NCBI RefSeq assembly: GCF_022965805.1
Contig: NC_133105.1
Coordinates: forward strand, 3,286,001-3,350,000
Direction of reading: 5' to 3'
DNA length: 64,000 bases
DNA from: Primulina eburnea
Taxonomy: Eukaryota; Streptophyta; Magnoliopsida; Lamiales; Gesneriaceae
Made by a program: the position numbers and the translations under genes. Numbering within the stretch: the stretch's first letter is position 1; each line of letters begins with the position of its first letter. The notes under the pieces are model-generated. The model did no database searches and was not told where the DNA came from. It saw nothing but the letters and a program-made list of their open reading frames with translations. Shown piece by piece: positions 26,701 to 39,960 of this stretch.

Positions 26701-28195
26701 AAAGAATGAATGCTGAAATGAAAGCAGTCAAAGAAGCAGAGGAGAAGAAGAAAATGCTGCAAAAGTTAGCACATGGTGATGCTCGATATCGGAAATACAC
26801 GATTGAGGAGATTGAGGCAGCCACCGATTACTTCTCACAAACTCGTAAAATAGGGGAAGGTGGGTACGGTCCAGTGTACAAGTGTTACCTGGATCATACG
26901 CCGGTGGCCATAAAAGTTCTTCGTCCAGATGCAGCACAAGGAAGATCGCAGTTTCAGCAAGAGGTATGAAACTCTATATTAATAAAATATACCGTTACAA
27001 CTGATATCTCTTTAGAATAGTTTTAACTTTTTGACACACATAATCCAATTAGATTAATGGGATAAAAGGTTTTATCTTGAATGGAAATAGATGGTCGTAT
27101 TGTTTCTTAAGTAAGTTCGCAGATACAATGCCTCCTACAAGCCCTAGCATGATTAATGTGGTAAACAAAGATGCCAAACTTCACTGAAATAAAGCCGGCC
27201 ATAGTTCTTATATTTAGCATTCTTCAAACCCTCGATGCAGGTTGAAGTTCTGAGTTGCATCCGACATCCCAACATGGTTCTCCTCCTTGGAGCATGCCCT
27301 GAGTATGGCTGCTTAGTCTATGAATACATGGCTAACGGTAGCTTGGACGACTGTCTCTTCAGGCGAGGAAACGCTCCAGTGCTTTCTTGGCAACTGAGAT
27401 TCCGAATAGCAGCAGAAATCGGCACTAGCCTCCTTTTCCTCCACCAGACCAAGCCAGAGCCACTAGTACATAGAGACCTGAAACCAGGAAACATTTTGCT
27501 AGACAGTAACTTCGTAAGCAAGATCAGTGATGTTGGCTTGGCAAGGCTTGTTCCTCCATCCGTAGCTGACAATGCCACACAATATCTCATGACTTCAACA
27601 GCTGGAACTTTTTGCTACATAGATCCTGAATATCAGCAAACTGGCATGCTCGGAATAAAGTCTGACGTCTACTCATTTGGAGTGATGCTTCTTCAAATAA
27701 TAACAGCCAAATCCCCGATGGGTTTGACTCATCACATTGAGAGGGCCATTGAAAGGGGAACTTTTGCTGACATGCTTGACCCAGCAGTTACTGATTGGCC
27801 AGTAGAAGAGGCCAAGAATTTTGCAAAGCTAGCCCTTAAGTGCACAGAATTGAGGCGTAAAGATAGGCCAGATCTCGGAACTGTGGTTTTGCCCGAGCTT
27901 AAGAGGTTAAGAGCTTTTGCTGAAGAAAGTATCTCTAGCATTGCACAAATTACTAGTCCAAAGACCTCACCAAATCACAGACAGTCTCAATCTCAAGTGA
28001 GTTTGCAGTTTAATATAAGATTTTTCACCCAAAAACTCCCACTAGAATAAAGTAGAGTGGGACAGTACGACCTGTGCAAAAACATAAATTGTTATCAACT
28101 TTTTGCAGGTCAGTGGATATCAAATACTTTCCTCCAGCTCCAATAATAAAAAAGAAAGTCCAGTCACAGGAACGCAAAGCCCAAGGATTTGTTAA
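23782..28195 (+). CDS. USP-domain receptor-like cytoplasmic kinase, ten exons
   Basis: A soluble protein kinase of the plant RLCK IX type. Exons: 23782-23908, 24318-24433, 24735-24856, 24952-25157, 25251-25317, 25579-25876, 26296-26397, 26535-26963, 27241-27996, 28109-28195, all in phase, 769 residues. The N-terminal ~150 residues form a universal stress protein fold (VVVAIDKDKGSQGALKWAVD, then DLVVGSTVKNGFMR, VSKGAPEFCNVYVISKGK). A Ser-rich linker follows, then an Ala/Glu/Lys-rich coiled coil (about 313-430), then the kinase (about 445-715) with GEGGYGPVY, VAIKVL, HRDLKPGN and SDVGLARL. The DVG in place of DFG is common in this group; the HRD Asp is present. The tail is Ser-rich. Some relatives end in a U-box, which is absent here. 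The ATG at 23782 is the first in frame after an upstream stop. Substrates are unknown. Confidence 0.88.
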
Positions 28196-28546
28196 GTCAC
28201 AAGATCCATTCCAGACAATCAAATGCCAACAAATTAGTCAAATTCAAATGGTTGTTAGGGAGGAAAATAAACCAAAAAAAACTGTAAAACAAAGCTGACA
28301 ATCAAGGTTACTAACTCAATTTCATCCCATTCTTCAGGGAATCATTCTGAAATTCCATTAAATATCTTGTATTACCCTAAGGTTTCCAATTTTACTTTCA
28401 TCACAAGTTGCCCTTAGATTCTAGCTCAAAGATAAAAGTTAAAGAGAATGCTCATTATTTGGAAGGTAGATCAAAATTATGATTTGAGTATGAGTAATGA
28501 ATAAAGAGGTGCCAGTGCTGAATGCACTGCTTCATGTGTCATATGT

Positions 28547-28656
28547 TCAAGACTCAGATGCAGGTCCCAAAGTAAAGCCATTATCGAGATCGGGTCTAAA
28601 TCCTGCCTCCACCATCCTCACAAACTCCCTCTGAAGGCTTTTCATTTCAAAATCTG
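28547..28656 (-). pseudogene. short coding-like exon fragment, family not recognised
   Basis: Read on the minus strand after an AG acceptor, the frame gives [19 protein letters not shown] followed by a Pro-Asp-Leu segment and a TGA stop at 28549-28547. The composition and codon pattern look protein-coding and unlike the surrounding AT-rich DNA. No upstream exon could be joined to it. It may be the last exon of a lost or displaced gene. No function is claimed. Confidence 0.3.
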
Positions 28657-29937
28657 CAGCATAGGATAGTAATAGCAGGTTCCAATTAAGATTACCAACA
28701 TCTCTCCTACAAAGACCTACATTCAATGGATCTAATATTCAGTGGTACTTTCAAAAAAATACAACACATTCTCAAAGTGTATACATTCTATAGATTGCTT
28801 TGGTCTTTCTTAAGTTTAGGTCGGAAATAAATCCGAATCCATTACTCACAATTAAACATAGAACCAACTGTCCTAACTAAAGCCCGAGCCGTTTGATTCA
28901 TTTATCGACGAATATGAATGATTTGATATCGCGAAAATTGATACTTATATAGATTATTATTTTTTTAAATACATGTAACTTATAACTTTTTTAATCAAAA
29001 TCATCAATGATTCTTTATGAATTTTTCTATTGCATTTCCAAATGTTATATTTATGCACATCAATTTTGAATGGGCTCCTCCATCAATTTAGAATCACAAG
29101 TAGGAATGATAATGAGACGTGGTGGGATGAGTTTGTTACAATCATCTATATCTTCGTCTTCGTCCCCCAAATTATATCTTTATCTACATCTCCACTTCTA
29201 GCTAATCGAAGAATCTCCATCCATGAACCCGACCTTGACTTTGTCCTTGTCACTTCAAATACTCATTGAGGTCGTTAATGTATATTTTAATTATTATTAA
29301 TAATTATAATTTTTATTATTATTATTATTATTATTATTAGTAGTATCAAGACAATTTCTTGAACCCGATTCTATACCTAGATAAAGTGTCCCTGAACTCG
29401 TTCGTTTTGGATTTTTCCCGCGGGGCTTGGAAAACTCAGAGAAATTAGTCATCCCTAACCATGAGTTATTGAGAGACACTAAATAAAATAAACAAAAGCA
29501 TGATTATATAAAACAGTATGATTGATTGGGGAACCGATATCATATACCAAGAGCATGAATTTAATCAATTAGTGATGCCCTAATCAATTGTATCCTTTTG
29601 CTTTTATATATACAGAGACATATGATCATTAGGCGAACTGCGTGAATTTGCACAAGTACTGATACTTTTTTAGAGTATTATTTTGCTTTTGCTCGTATTT
29701 ACATGCACAACTCAATGAAAAATCATAATCGGTAGTAATCATGTAACTCAAATTCTTTAAATAATGTATAACTCAAAAGTTGTGCATATGATCATTATAT
29801 CAATGGAGATAATTATTTCTCACCCTACCATCACTTACGAAAAATCACAAGCGAACCAACAATTTGAAAAAATATAAAATACATTAAACACAAACAAACG
29901 TGTAATCTTGTTATCTTATGTTGTACGATCATAATTG

Positions 29938-30120
29938 GAGTAAGTCTTTTGTGAGACAGTCTCACAAATCTTTATCTGTAAGACGAGTTAACTCTACTGA
30001 TATTCACAATAACAAAAATATACTCTTAGTATAAAAAGTAATATTTTTTCATTGATAACCCAAATAAGATATATGTCTCACAAAGTACGAACCGTGATAC
30101 CGTCTCATACAAGTTTTTGC
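29938..30120 (+). mobile_element. MITE-like element copy
   Basis: It starts gagtaagtcttttgtgagac and ends catacaagtttttgc. The internal motifs of the family are present with several substitutions, so it is an older copy. Confidence 0.6.
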
Positions 30121-31449
30121 CAAATTATTGTTAAATATGCATATCCATTATTGTGTCATATACATGCAAATGCATGGATATATTATTTACCATGCAACAA
30201 GAAACATAATCTTTAACTTTTGAGTTTAGAATCCATAAATTAAAGAGATGCCTAAAGTCAAATTTATGTGCATTTGATGTTGAATGTTTGCCACTCTAGT
30301 GACAAAGTACATAAGCATGGAGGACCTCTTGTTTTGGCATAATTCATTGTTTTCAGAGAGAGGCACCATTGGACCACCAGCTTCCGCGGCTCAATAAATA
30401 CCCAACTCTTTATAAAAGCCATATTCATGTCATCACACTAGTTTCCAATCATGACTTTAAATTCTTCCTATATTTTTTAATATTGATTTTAAAAACTAGT
30501 GTTTTCGGATGAATTAGAATAACTAGACTAAGACTAAAAATGTTTTCATCGATAATGGGGTGATTTCTTAAACATTAATTGATGTTTCCATATTTTCACC
30601 GAGATTTTTTAACTTCATTTTTGTAATGATGCCGGAATCCAAAGTCAATATTTTTCGGTGAGTATTAGATAAATATTTGGGCTAACGTGGTAGCATGCAA
30701 GCACTAGTCAGGTACCTTATTAGATAAATCATGTGCGACATACTCGACTAAAAAAATTGTTGGTGGGGGATAAATATATGACCACTGACACAATATTCAT
30801 CTGTTCTACCAACTCAAACACATGAAAAATGTTTATTTACCATCTTGACCAAAAAAATCAATCGGGTACACGAAATCTTTCCATACACAAAGTGCTATAT
30901 TTTATGACACAACTGTTACATTTGTACAAGTGAATCTCTTATTTTTATTTATACTCAAATTAATCATATATCCTTCCTTACTCCTTATATGTCATATCAA
31001 TTGATGAAACCAATTGGATTTCAAATCTCGACACAGAAAAAAAAATCCATAAATTCTATCTGATTCTTAAGAAATCACTCAAATAATAATCAGAATTGCG
31101 GAAGCGTACCGGAATCCATGACTTGTAGACGATTATTGGAAATGATCTTCAATCTTGCAGTTTTCTTCCAAAACCAGAGAGTTCTGTTGATGGGAAACAA
31201 AACAATACGTCGTTGCAAAATTGGGACCATAACCTCATTTTATAATTAAACATATTTCACTATTTCTAATTTGACCCCTCAACAAATCAAAAATATCATA
31301 TATGATACTCACACAATAATATCATGACAATTAAGACATTAAGTCAATTCTTATTCTAAATTAGACCACATCAATTAATGACTTATTTAATTGATGACAT
31401 TAAACATTCATAATTACAATTATGGCCCTTAAAATTCTAACAATGTCAA

Positions 31450-31573
31450 GCATGTCCACGTTTACAATAATGAGAAATATTTTTTGTATAAAAATTAATA
31501 ATAATTTTTATATGTGACTCAAATAGAAATTCCGGCACATAAATTGACCGAATCGTCTCACAAAAGTTTTTGT
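31450..31573 (+). repeat. degenerate MITE-like remnant
   Basis: Only the 3' part is recognisable: tttacaataatgagaaatattttttgta, then gtgactcaaatagaaattc, then gaatcgtctcacaaaagtttttgt. Confidence 0.45.
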
Positions 31574-32406
31574 ATTTATCGATATAGGAATCATATTACT
31601 TAATTTGAGTTTGATGTCTAATTAATGTGCATCAACAGTATTGGTGATGATTCTCCAACTATAATAGTAGGTTTCTTGTTTTGTAAGCTAGTTTTTAGGC
31701 ATATAGCTTAATCACATGTCACAAGCACATTTCCGCTTTGTGACAGCAATCATCGACTCGTTTAAATAAATAATATTGTAATTAATAAAATATTATTATT
31801 AAGATGTAAAATAATATCAATATATTATAATATATTTAGTTTGATGGATTAAATTTAAATAAAATGATAACTTATGATTTTGTCAATTTTTGACAATTAA
31901 TAAACATAAATAATATAATCATATAAAATATAATATTTTATTTTAATTCACTGATTTAGTTGATAAATGAGATCCATAACCAATACACAAAATTTAAATC
32001 AAAAATTTTGATTGGATTGAATTATTGATCATATCAAATCAATCAAACACAACTTTAAAGTAAATAACCTATAATTACTTTCACTTTATAATTTTAAATG
32101 GAAAGAGTATACTAAAAATATAAAATAGAAAATAAATCCTTAATATTTAGCTATTCACTCATAAATCTCATATCAATATGATTTCACTTATCTTTAAAAA
32201 AAATCACATAAAGAACATGCATAGGTTAGTGAAATAGATTAAAATTTAACGTTTGATTTCTCTTTATCAACTTTTTTCTAGTTTTTTCAATTTGATTTAT
32301 CTTATTAACGTAGTTTACGAATTGTTTTAGCCGGGATGTACATGTGTTTGCCACCATAGTCATATGAAAAAAGAAACAAAAAAAGGACATCCAACAATTT
32401 TTAAAT

Positions 32407-32588
32407 GAGTGGTTCTCATATGAGATCATTTCACGGATCATAATCTGTGAGACATGTCAATTCTACTCATATTCACAATAAAAAATAATACTATTAGCAT
32501 AAAAAGTAATACTTTTTCATAAGTGAATCAAATAAGAAATCTGTCTCACAAATATGGTCCGTGAGACCGTCTCACACAAATTTTTGCA
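32407..32588 (+). mobile_element. MITE-like element copy with target duplication
   Basis: It starts gagtggttctcatatgagatc and ends acacaaatttttgc. It is bordered by (a)tttttaaat on both sides (32397-32406 and 32588-32597), giving a 9-10-bp duplication in line with the copy at 13544. Confidence 0.7.
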
Positions 32589-32970
32589 TTTTTAAATAAA
32601 TAGAAACACGAACACGAGATAACTTCGTATTAGAAGTGACTTTCACACAATGTCCATTGAGGCTGCTTGTATTCCCTCCATCCTTCCTTAAAGTTCGCAA
32701 TTTTTTGGAGAGAAGCAGACGAGTGCAAGATTCATCGATGGTGGTGTTCTTCTTTCCCTCTCCCCCTCTCTCCCACGTAATAACAACCCATAAGTGGGCA
32801 CAATACTGTGTTTTTTCACCTTAATATCACCCAAAAAAATCTTTAACTCAAGTTTTTTCGGTACTGTCGGTACGTGTGTGTACCAGAAATACAAGAGAGT
32901 ATAGACAAAAGAACCCACGAAAGATCTCAAATTCACTCCCATTTTCGAGTTTGTGATTCAGTGTGGAAAA

Positions 32971-35302
32971 ATGTTTGAAATAGAATGGAAAAAAAAGAAG
33001 AGGCTATCAGTAAGTTTCTCCTTTCTGAACCTCACTGAATACCGCGGCTCCACAAAACAGACCAATGCCTACAGATCTCCCAGGAACTTCAAGGAACCAA
33101 ACGGCGCCGTTGGACTTGGTATTCTTGCAGCCCTCGAACAGCAAGATAATGAAGATCCGATCTTTAGGAATGTGGTTCTTGCAATCTCCCCAAAATCATT
33201 AAAATATCCAATACGAGTACGTGGAAATGAAAATTTCTCGAAAAACAATGAGGTTAGTGTGAAGCTGAGCGTGGAGGAAATGGAGTTGTGTGAGGAGTAC
33301 ACTTGCGTGATATCCCATGACGGTGAGAATCTGACAAGGAAGAGGGAATATTTTTATGCTGATTCTGTGGGAAATAATGATGGGTTTCACGGGGTTTCTG
33401 CAGTTGATGGAAATGGTGGTGGTTTTGGGGTAGTCTCTGATTCTTCAGTCGATTTTGGAAGTGAAATGGCCACCTTTTGGACCTCAGATTTTCTAACTTC
33501 TTGCTTTCTTTGTAAGAAGTCGCTTCACGGCTTGGATATTTTTATGTACAGGTAAAATTTTGATTCAGAATTTATCGATGTCTGGATTTGTAATTGTTAA
33601 AAGAATGAGTTGAGTGTGATTGTGTTTTATTTGGATTTTGAATGTTCTCTATATTGTATGTCATTGTCATTGATGATCTTGAACTGGTGAGACTTTAAGA
33701 TGAAATTTTAGTGATTGCCATTTTTTGAATGTTTATGGAATCTTATGCAAATTTTGATGTATCCCATTAGTTTGCACGTTATGTTTTTAGCCATTTAATG
33801 GCGTTTTGCATGGAAACAAGAAATATCAAGGAAAAATTGTTAAAGAAATGAATTGAAGCAGAAAGTTGAACGTAGGTAGATGCAATTCTTTATCATTTGA
33901 ATCTTGTCCTGATCTTTGTCTGATTGTTACACTTTGGTTTTTCGTTAAAATTGTTCATTGGGTTAATTAACACCAATGTTTTATCTACTGTTCTGGGTGC
34001 AACGCTGGTCTGTCATGATCTAGAAATCTCGCTAGCTTTGTTAATGGGGTTCTTGGAATTATGCAATGTCTTGCCACGGATCAATTACGGAAGGTTGTGT
34101 TATGTATTTACTACTATTTCCAATATAACAATACTTGTTCTAACCTGCTCTTTTCGATAATGATCAGAATATTTCTTGTGGGTTAAACTTATGCTGCTAG
34201 TCAGAACTGATTTCAGACTCTTTAGTTTTATAAATTTCTCCATGGCTGGAAACCATGGTATAGGAGTTAACTGATCACTCACGATCCCATTCATGGATAT
34301 ATGGTCCAATGATTGCTATAATCGGGCAAATATGTGGCCTTCTTGATCATAATGGTAGGGAGATTATTTTTTAGATATTTTGGTTCGCTATGAGTGTCTT
34401 TTGTTTTCCAGAAGAACTTTTGAAAAATCACCAGTGTATACCCTCTATATTAGCCAGTAAATGGGGTATGGTCTTTTGAGTTCACCCTCGGAACTTCTAG
34501 GCGACAAATTTGGGCAACTGAAGTATCTAAATAAACATTAAAACCCTTTAGTATCGATCTTTTGTCAGTTTTTTTACAAGGGAATGACTTATCATTCTAT
34601 TATATTGGCATGTCATTGCATGTGGCTTGTGCTTTTGGACTAGAAGCAAGCCTTGTGCTACCCCTTGTTTTATTTTTGAATGCCTAATCATTATCAAAAA
34701 ATAAATATTTTGTTAGAGAGCCTTATCCTTTTATTTGATTTGGTAGGTTTCTTAGTTTAGAAACTAGACATCTTTGTTATAATCTATTGATTTGCCATTT
34801 CCTATTTGCTTGTTATTGAGGAATACCCTTATTTGTTGCTGAAGGGAATGCATAGATTATATGCTTTTGAGTGCTTTCTAAGATTGTGATTTTCTTCATG
34901 AACCGAAGTTATCTTCCTTCAGCATAATAAACGCTTCTTAAGTTACTCTTGCTCAAAAAGTATTGATTGTGTATATTATGGCTGATTTATGGCTGAAGTT
35001 ACCTCATTTCTGACAATCACCAATTTCTACCCGCGTCAGTATCATGTCATGTTCCTCTGGAAATATTACTAATATCACCATCCCATTATATATTCCATGG
35101 AAATTTTTAATTCGACTTGGTTTTCTGCCAATATTGTCGCAGAGGGGAGGAGGCATTCTGTTGCGCAGAGTGTCGTTGCAAGCAAATCTCGATTGATGAA
35201 CAGAAAGAGAAGTGTCACACAGAGGCGAGGAAGCCCGTAGATTGCTCTGCTTCTGCTTGCTCGGGTGCATTGCAGTTCATTGCTGGTGTTGCTGCAGCTT
35301 GA
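32971..35302 (+). CDS. FCS-like zinc finger (FLZ, DUF581) protein, two exons
   Basis: FLZ proteins are plant-specific adaptors that bind SnRK1 kinase subunits and link energy and stress signalling. Exons 32971-33551 and 35143-35302, split by a 1.6-kb intron inside the finger, give 246 residues. The FLZ domain spans about residues 174-216: FLTSCFLCKKSLHGLDIFMY is encoded at the end of exon 1, and RGEEAFCCAECRCKQISIDE follows from exon 2. The two CxxC pairs are complete. The intron position between MYR and GEE is the usual one for the family. The N-terminal region has a Ser-Pro basic stretch and a VEEMELCEEYTCVISHDG motif seen in many FLZ proteins. The ATG at 32971 was chosen because no in-frame ATG precedes it. 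An Ala-rich tail ends the protein. The SnRK1 link is family knowledge, not seen in the sequence. Confidence 0.9.
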
Positions 35303-36446
35303 GTTGAGTAGTAGCCATGTTCATCCACATGTAATGTGGCACTAAATAAGAGCAGTGAAGGCTAAATTTATCGAAGATGATTGTACTCGAGAGAACAATG
35401 AACTTCTCTGGCTTAATGAAAATATATTTTTTTGTTTTTAAAAATGATTATATCATGACAAGTCGAAGTAAGCTTGAAGAAAACTCTCATTTAAGATAAA
35501 AGCCGTTAACCTTTTTATTGATTCAGAAGATCGCTATAAAATTCTAAGTCAACCTTTTAAATAAAATATAATTTTTTAATTTTAAATAAATTTATTTTTT
35601 ATATATATTCTTTGATTTTTTTAAAAATTAAACAAAAATCTGCCCCAATTTCTTCATTTCTTTGCGATTGAGAGCTTGCATCTATCCAAATGCTGTGAAA
35701 GTTTTTTTCCATGTAATTTGGGACTTTTATGTTTTCGGAAAACATGGGATTTTATATATTTATTATTCTTACATTTTCATGTATATACTAAATATTTATG
35801 TAAAATGTCAGTATATTTTACATTTTTTTAGGAAATTATATTTTCATTTTTAATTCATATGTTCGAATTATTTTAATGGCTTGAATTTTAAACTTTAGGA
35901 GACGAAATTGGATGTGATTTAATTTATGTCGTGAAATTCAAACCTCGTTTAAGAATGACTGTAAACGACAACGAAGCCGCCGCCTTGTATTTCTTCTCCG
36001 ATCAATTCACGGTTGTTGGATTCCTTCAAAGTTCCAGTGAGCTACCTTTCACTTATATATGGATTCCTTTGTTCTTCATGAATTTTCAATTTCCGTAAAT
36101 TGCACACGAACAATGGCTAAAGTAAATTTATGCAACTTTTTTCTATTTGCTCTTAAGCAGCTTTAGTTTTGTCCTAACCTTGGACTCGAGTCGGATTTTC
36201 TTCTTCTACTTATCATAATGTATGGTATTGCTGATTATTTCTTATTTTGATCTCTAATGTATACAATTTGTTGATATCTGATATCTACTTTGAAAGCCGA
36301 AGTATTTATTTACTGACTACTGCCAATAGTTTATGTGAATTTTCAAAACAATTTAATCGATATTAAGATAGACTGAAGCAATGCTTTTGAAATGTTTTAA
36401 TGACTGAATTCTCTGTTAGTTGCAGGTGCTTCAGGTGTAGATTAAA
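35303..36446. other. intergenic DNA and likely 5' leader of the FAR1-related gene
   Basis: After the FLZ gene's 3' region the DNA is AT-rich. A GC-richer patch at about 35953-36034 (acgacaacgaagccgccgcc) followed by a plausible donor may be a 5' leader exon spliced to the acceptor near 36424. It does not encode the FAR1 DNA-binding domain in any frame. Confidence 0.4.
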
Positions 36447-38812
36447 ATGCATGACAGTATCAACAAGCAGATAAATATGGGGGCTGGGGTTCGATATGTG
36501 TATGATTATATGAAAAGAATGCACGATGCGAATCCGTCTTTTTTTCATGCATTTCAGGGTGATAGTGGAAATGTTTTTTGGACTGATGCAGCTTTCCTAG
36601 CAAATTATACCAATTTCGGGGACACAGTCAGAATTGATACATCATACAGGGCCAACCGCATTAAGTTGCCGTTTGTCACTTTCACTGGCATAAATCATCA
36701 TGCTCAACCTGTTCTATTTGGTTGTGGGTTGCTTCTGAATGAGTCTGAAAACACATTTATTTGGCTCCTTCAAACATGGCTGCAAGCAATGTCTGGCCGC
36801 AGCCCTGTTTCAGTCACTACCGACCTCGATCGACTAGTACAGATGGCTGTGGCACAAGTTCTTCCAGAGGCACGCCATCGATTTTGTAGATGGAGCTTAT
36901 TCAGTCAGACACACGAGAAGTTAGCTCATGTATTTCAAACAAATCCTACTTTTGATATCGAGTTCAAGAACTGCATCAATGGAGCCAGCACAGTTGAGGA
37001 GTTTGAGTCCTGTTGGGCGACCATCCTGGACAGATACTTCCTTATGGATAACGAATGGCTTCAGTCTGTGTACAGGATTCGTGATCAGTGGATCCCTGTT
37101 TATGTGAGAGAGGTGTTTTTTGGGGAATTGTCTCCAGGGGAGCACAATGGTGGCACAAGTTTGTTCTTTGATGGGTTTGTGAGTAACACCACTAGCACTA
37201 TACAGCTGTTAATCAAACAATATGAAAAAGCCATCTCAAGTTGGCAAGAGAAGGAATTGAAAGAGGATTTTGATACTTCTAACGCTGCACCAGTTTTGAA
37301 GACACCATCCCCCATGGAAAAACAGGCGGCTAATCTTTATACCAGGAGGATATTCATTAAATTTCAAGAGGAGTTGGTGGAGACTCTTGCTAATCCTGCT
37401 ACTATGATTGATGGCTCTACTACAGTGACATCTTATAGGGTAGCCAAATTTGGTGAAGAGCTCAAAGCTCACACAGTTAGATTCAATGCATTTGAAATGA
37501 AAGCTACCTGTACCTGTCGAATGTTTGAATTTTCTGGTATCATTTGTAGGCATGCACTGTCAGTATTCAGAACAAAAAATGTTCTTACCCTCCCTTCTGG
37601 TTATATACTGAAACGTTGGACAAAAAATGCAAAGATAGATGGTGATTTATCCGCTAGTGATAGTGCGACAATGTTGCCTAACTATGATCGAGAGTCCGTA
37701 ACTACTCGACGAAATAATTTATACCAAGAGGCTATGAAATATGTTGAAGAAGGTGCAAAATCTATACATAGTTTTAACATGGCGATGGGTGCTCTACAAG
37801 AAGCTTCAAAAAGAGTCGCTGCTGTGATGAGTAAAAATACCGGAGCCATGCAGGACACCAGTGCAGCAGATGGAGGGAATCTGGAGATGCAGGCCATTGA
37901 GAATCAATCTGCAGCACCTTTATCCAAGGTTCGACATTTTAGACTACATTTTTCTGATAGTATGAATAGGTTGGAAGGAACTCAGTTTCAGTTCACTGAT
38001 TTTAAAAACATCTGTTGAATAGAAATCATCCAACTTGTATGGGAGTATTCTTAGTATACCATCCTGTGTAAATCCTACAATGTTGCTTTTTAAGTTAGTT
38101 GTTTTTCCTACATTATGAAAGCTCTATCTTGATTGCCTTTTCCCTTGATCAACAGAACACCTGCATGACAGATATGCCCTCTCATTCTCATTAAATCATT
38201 GTAATTTTTGGGTTACTATTCTTTGACTTCAAATAACGGGATTAAACAATTCATCCTCATTTGGGTTAATTTTCGGATTACTATATATACAGCCTAGCTT
38301 TTTTGGGTCAATAATCGGGGTCAGAAGATCGACAAAAGTTTGCTACACCCTCATCTAAAGCTTGCTTGTCCTTATAAAAACTCTTTTTTTCAGTACTTGT
38401 TCTTTTCGTTCTGCAGTTCCACTTAGTCCAGAGTCAACCTATCACCTGCGAGTGAAAAAATAGGGGGAACTGGTGATTGGCAGCTTGATTGAATGCAGTT
38501 CCCTGTAGAAGTTTTAGCTCTTTGTCTTGTTTCTGGATAATTTATACTAAACTTTAATTCTGCAAAGTTTAAGTCTTACCTGATTATATAATTGCAGAAT
38601 ATTCACCCAATGTTGGCCATCCTTGCCTTGCTTACATTTTGCAGGAAGAGAAGGAGAAAAAAATTCAAGAATTGACCGCTGAACTGGAGTGCGCAAATCA
38701 AAAGTCTGAAGTGTATCGTAAGATTCTACTTGCGCTTTTTAAAGACATGGAAGACCAGAAGCTAACGCTCTCGGTTAAAGTCCAAAATGCACGGCTCACA
38801 TTAAAAGAGTAA
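36447..38812 (+). CDS. FAR1-related sequence (FRS) protein lacking the FAR1 domain
   Basis: FRS/FHY3 proteins are transcription regulators domesticated from MULE transposases. Exons 36447-37928 and 38645-38812 give 549 residues in phase. The transposase-derived core starts almost at residue 1, with VFWTDAAFLANYTNFGDTV, RIDTSYRANR (first Asp) and VTTDLDRLVQMAV (second Asp). Where relatives have a third acidic residue (SES-type motif before FFDGFV), this protein has NGGTSLFFDGFV, so a DDE triad is absent. A SWIM zinc finger is intact: CTCRMFEFSGIICRH. The last exon is a coiled coil (IQELTAELECANQKSEVYRK) typical of FRS C-termini. An in-frame TAG lies just upstream of the ATG. The usual N-terminal C2H2/WRKY-like FAR1 DNA-binding domain is missing, so it is either a natural short form or an N-terminally truncated gene. 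Confidence 0.82.
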
Positions 38813-39570
38813 ACATGACGACGTGAGGTCAGTCGTCATGTTCATCTTAGTTTTAACCGGCGGATGATGTTACACTCATCCTTCTCCTTCGAATCTCTGC
38901 TGTGCGAATAGCTAATTTCGAGTGCATTTCCTTTCCAAGTGAATGTATCCCAATTCTTAAATGTTATAATTTGTAAATGTACTTGGATATTATGAAATAA
39001 AAGGAAATACAATAATGGGTGAAAGCATGATAGTCGAAAATTCCTCTGTACCAACATTCTTTTTCCCTCAGTATGGGTTATTTAAAGTCGTTTAAGGTAA
39101 CTTGCCTTGAGTTTCATTCCATGCCTATTCGGCTGGTATCAGAACATAGTTGTTTCAAGATTAAATTGAGAAAATCACGAGAAGATAAATAGTACTATTA
39201 TTTACCAGTACATTTACAAATTACAACATGCGTACATCATGTTTGATAGGGTCTCAAACTCAAAACTCCCTAGTTATCAAAAAACAAAAAAAGAGTTACC
39301 AGTTTCTGCTCCAAATTATCGAAGATGAAACTTCTTGCAAGATTTATCTATTTTTCCAGTGGAGTCATGAAATTTTCCAAGCTCTGCCACCTATTTTAGT
39401 CAATTTCTTCGGTCTTCTGAAGACCATGACGACAATTAAAAATTATTTTTGTTTTTATTTTAAAATAGAAATAGAAGTAGAAACTAAAAAGCCAAAAATT
39501 ATAGTTTTTCGAAACCATTTTTTTAAAAACAACTTGTATAACCAAAACTATACTTTTTTTAAAAAAAAAA

Positions 39571-39610
<40 letters not shown>

Positions 39611-39960
39611 GTTTTTTCCCAAACTACGATTTCTATATAATTACTTGTTTTTCAGTTCATAATCGTAATTACCTTGTGACTTCAAATATAAAGTTGAAGG
39701 CATTAAAGTTGAGAGGATACCTTCTAATCTTCTCTCTTTCACTTACGCAGATAAAGAAGCAAATATGGCCAAATATATGAGTGGTGACAACATTATTTGC
39801 TCCAAAAATACATTGAATCCTTTTCTTTTTGTATTTCCTCCATTTTTAGGAGCTTTATCTACTGGTACAAATCTTGCATATTGGGAGGTACCTGCATAAA
39901 ATTATATATACCATAGTTTAATTTCTTCGTATTAGTGGAAAATAATAGATGTGTATATAT

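Larger units (their letters stand above)
28196..32970. other. long gene-poor region
   Basis: No complete gene is supported across this 4.8-kb stretch. It holds a short coding-like fragment at 28547-28656 on the minus strand, an (att)n run near 29312-29340, a MITE-like copy at about 29938-30120, a degenerate one at about 31450-31573, and a third at 32407-32588. The last ~300 bases should hold the promoter of the FLZ gene. Confidence 0.5.

Noticed and set aside
35953..36060. A missing FAR1 DNA-binding exon upstream of the FRS gene
   Set aside because: The GC-richer patch encodes no FAR1-like cysteine or histidine pattern in any frame; it fits a 5' leader better.
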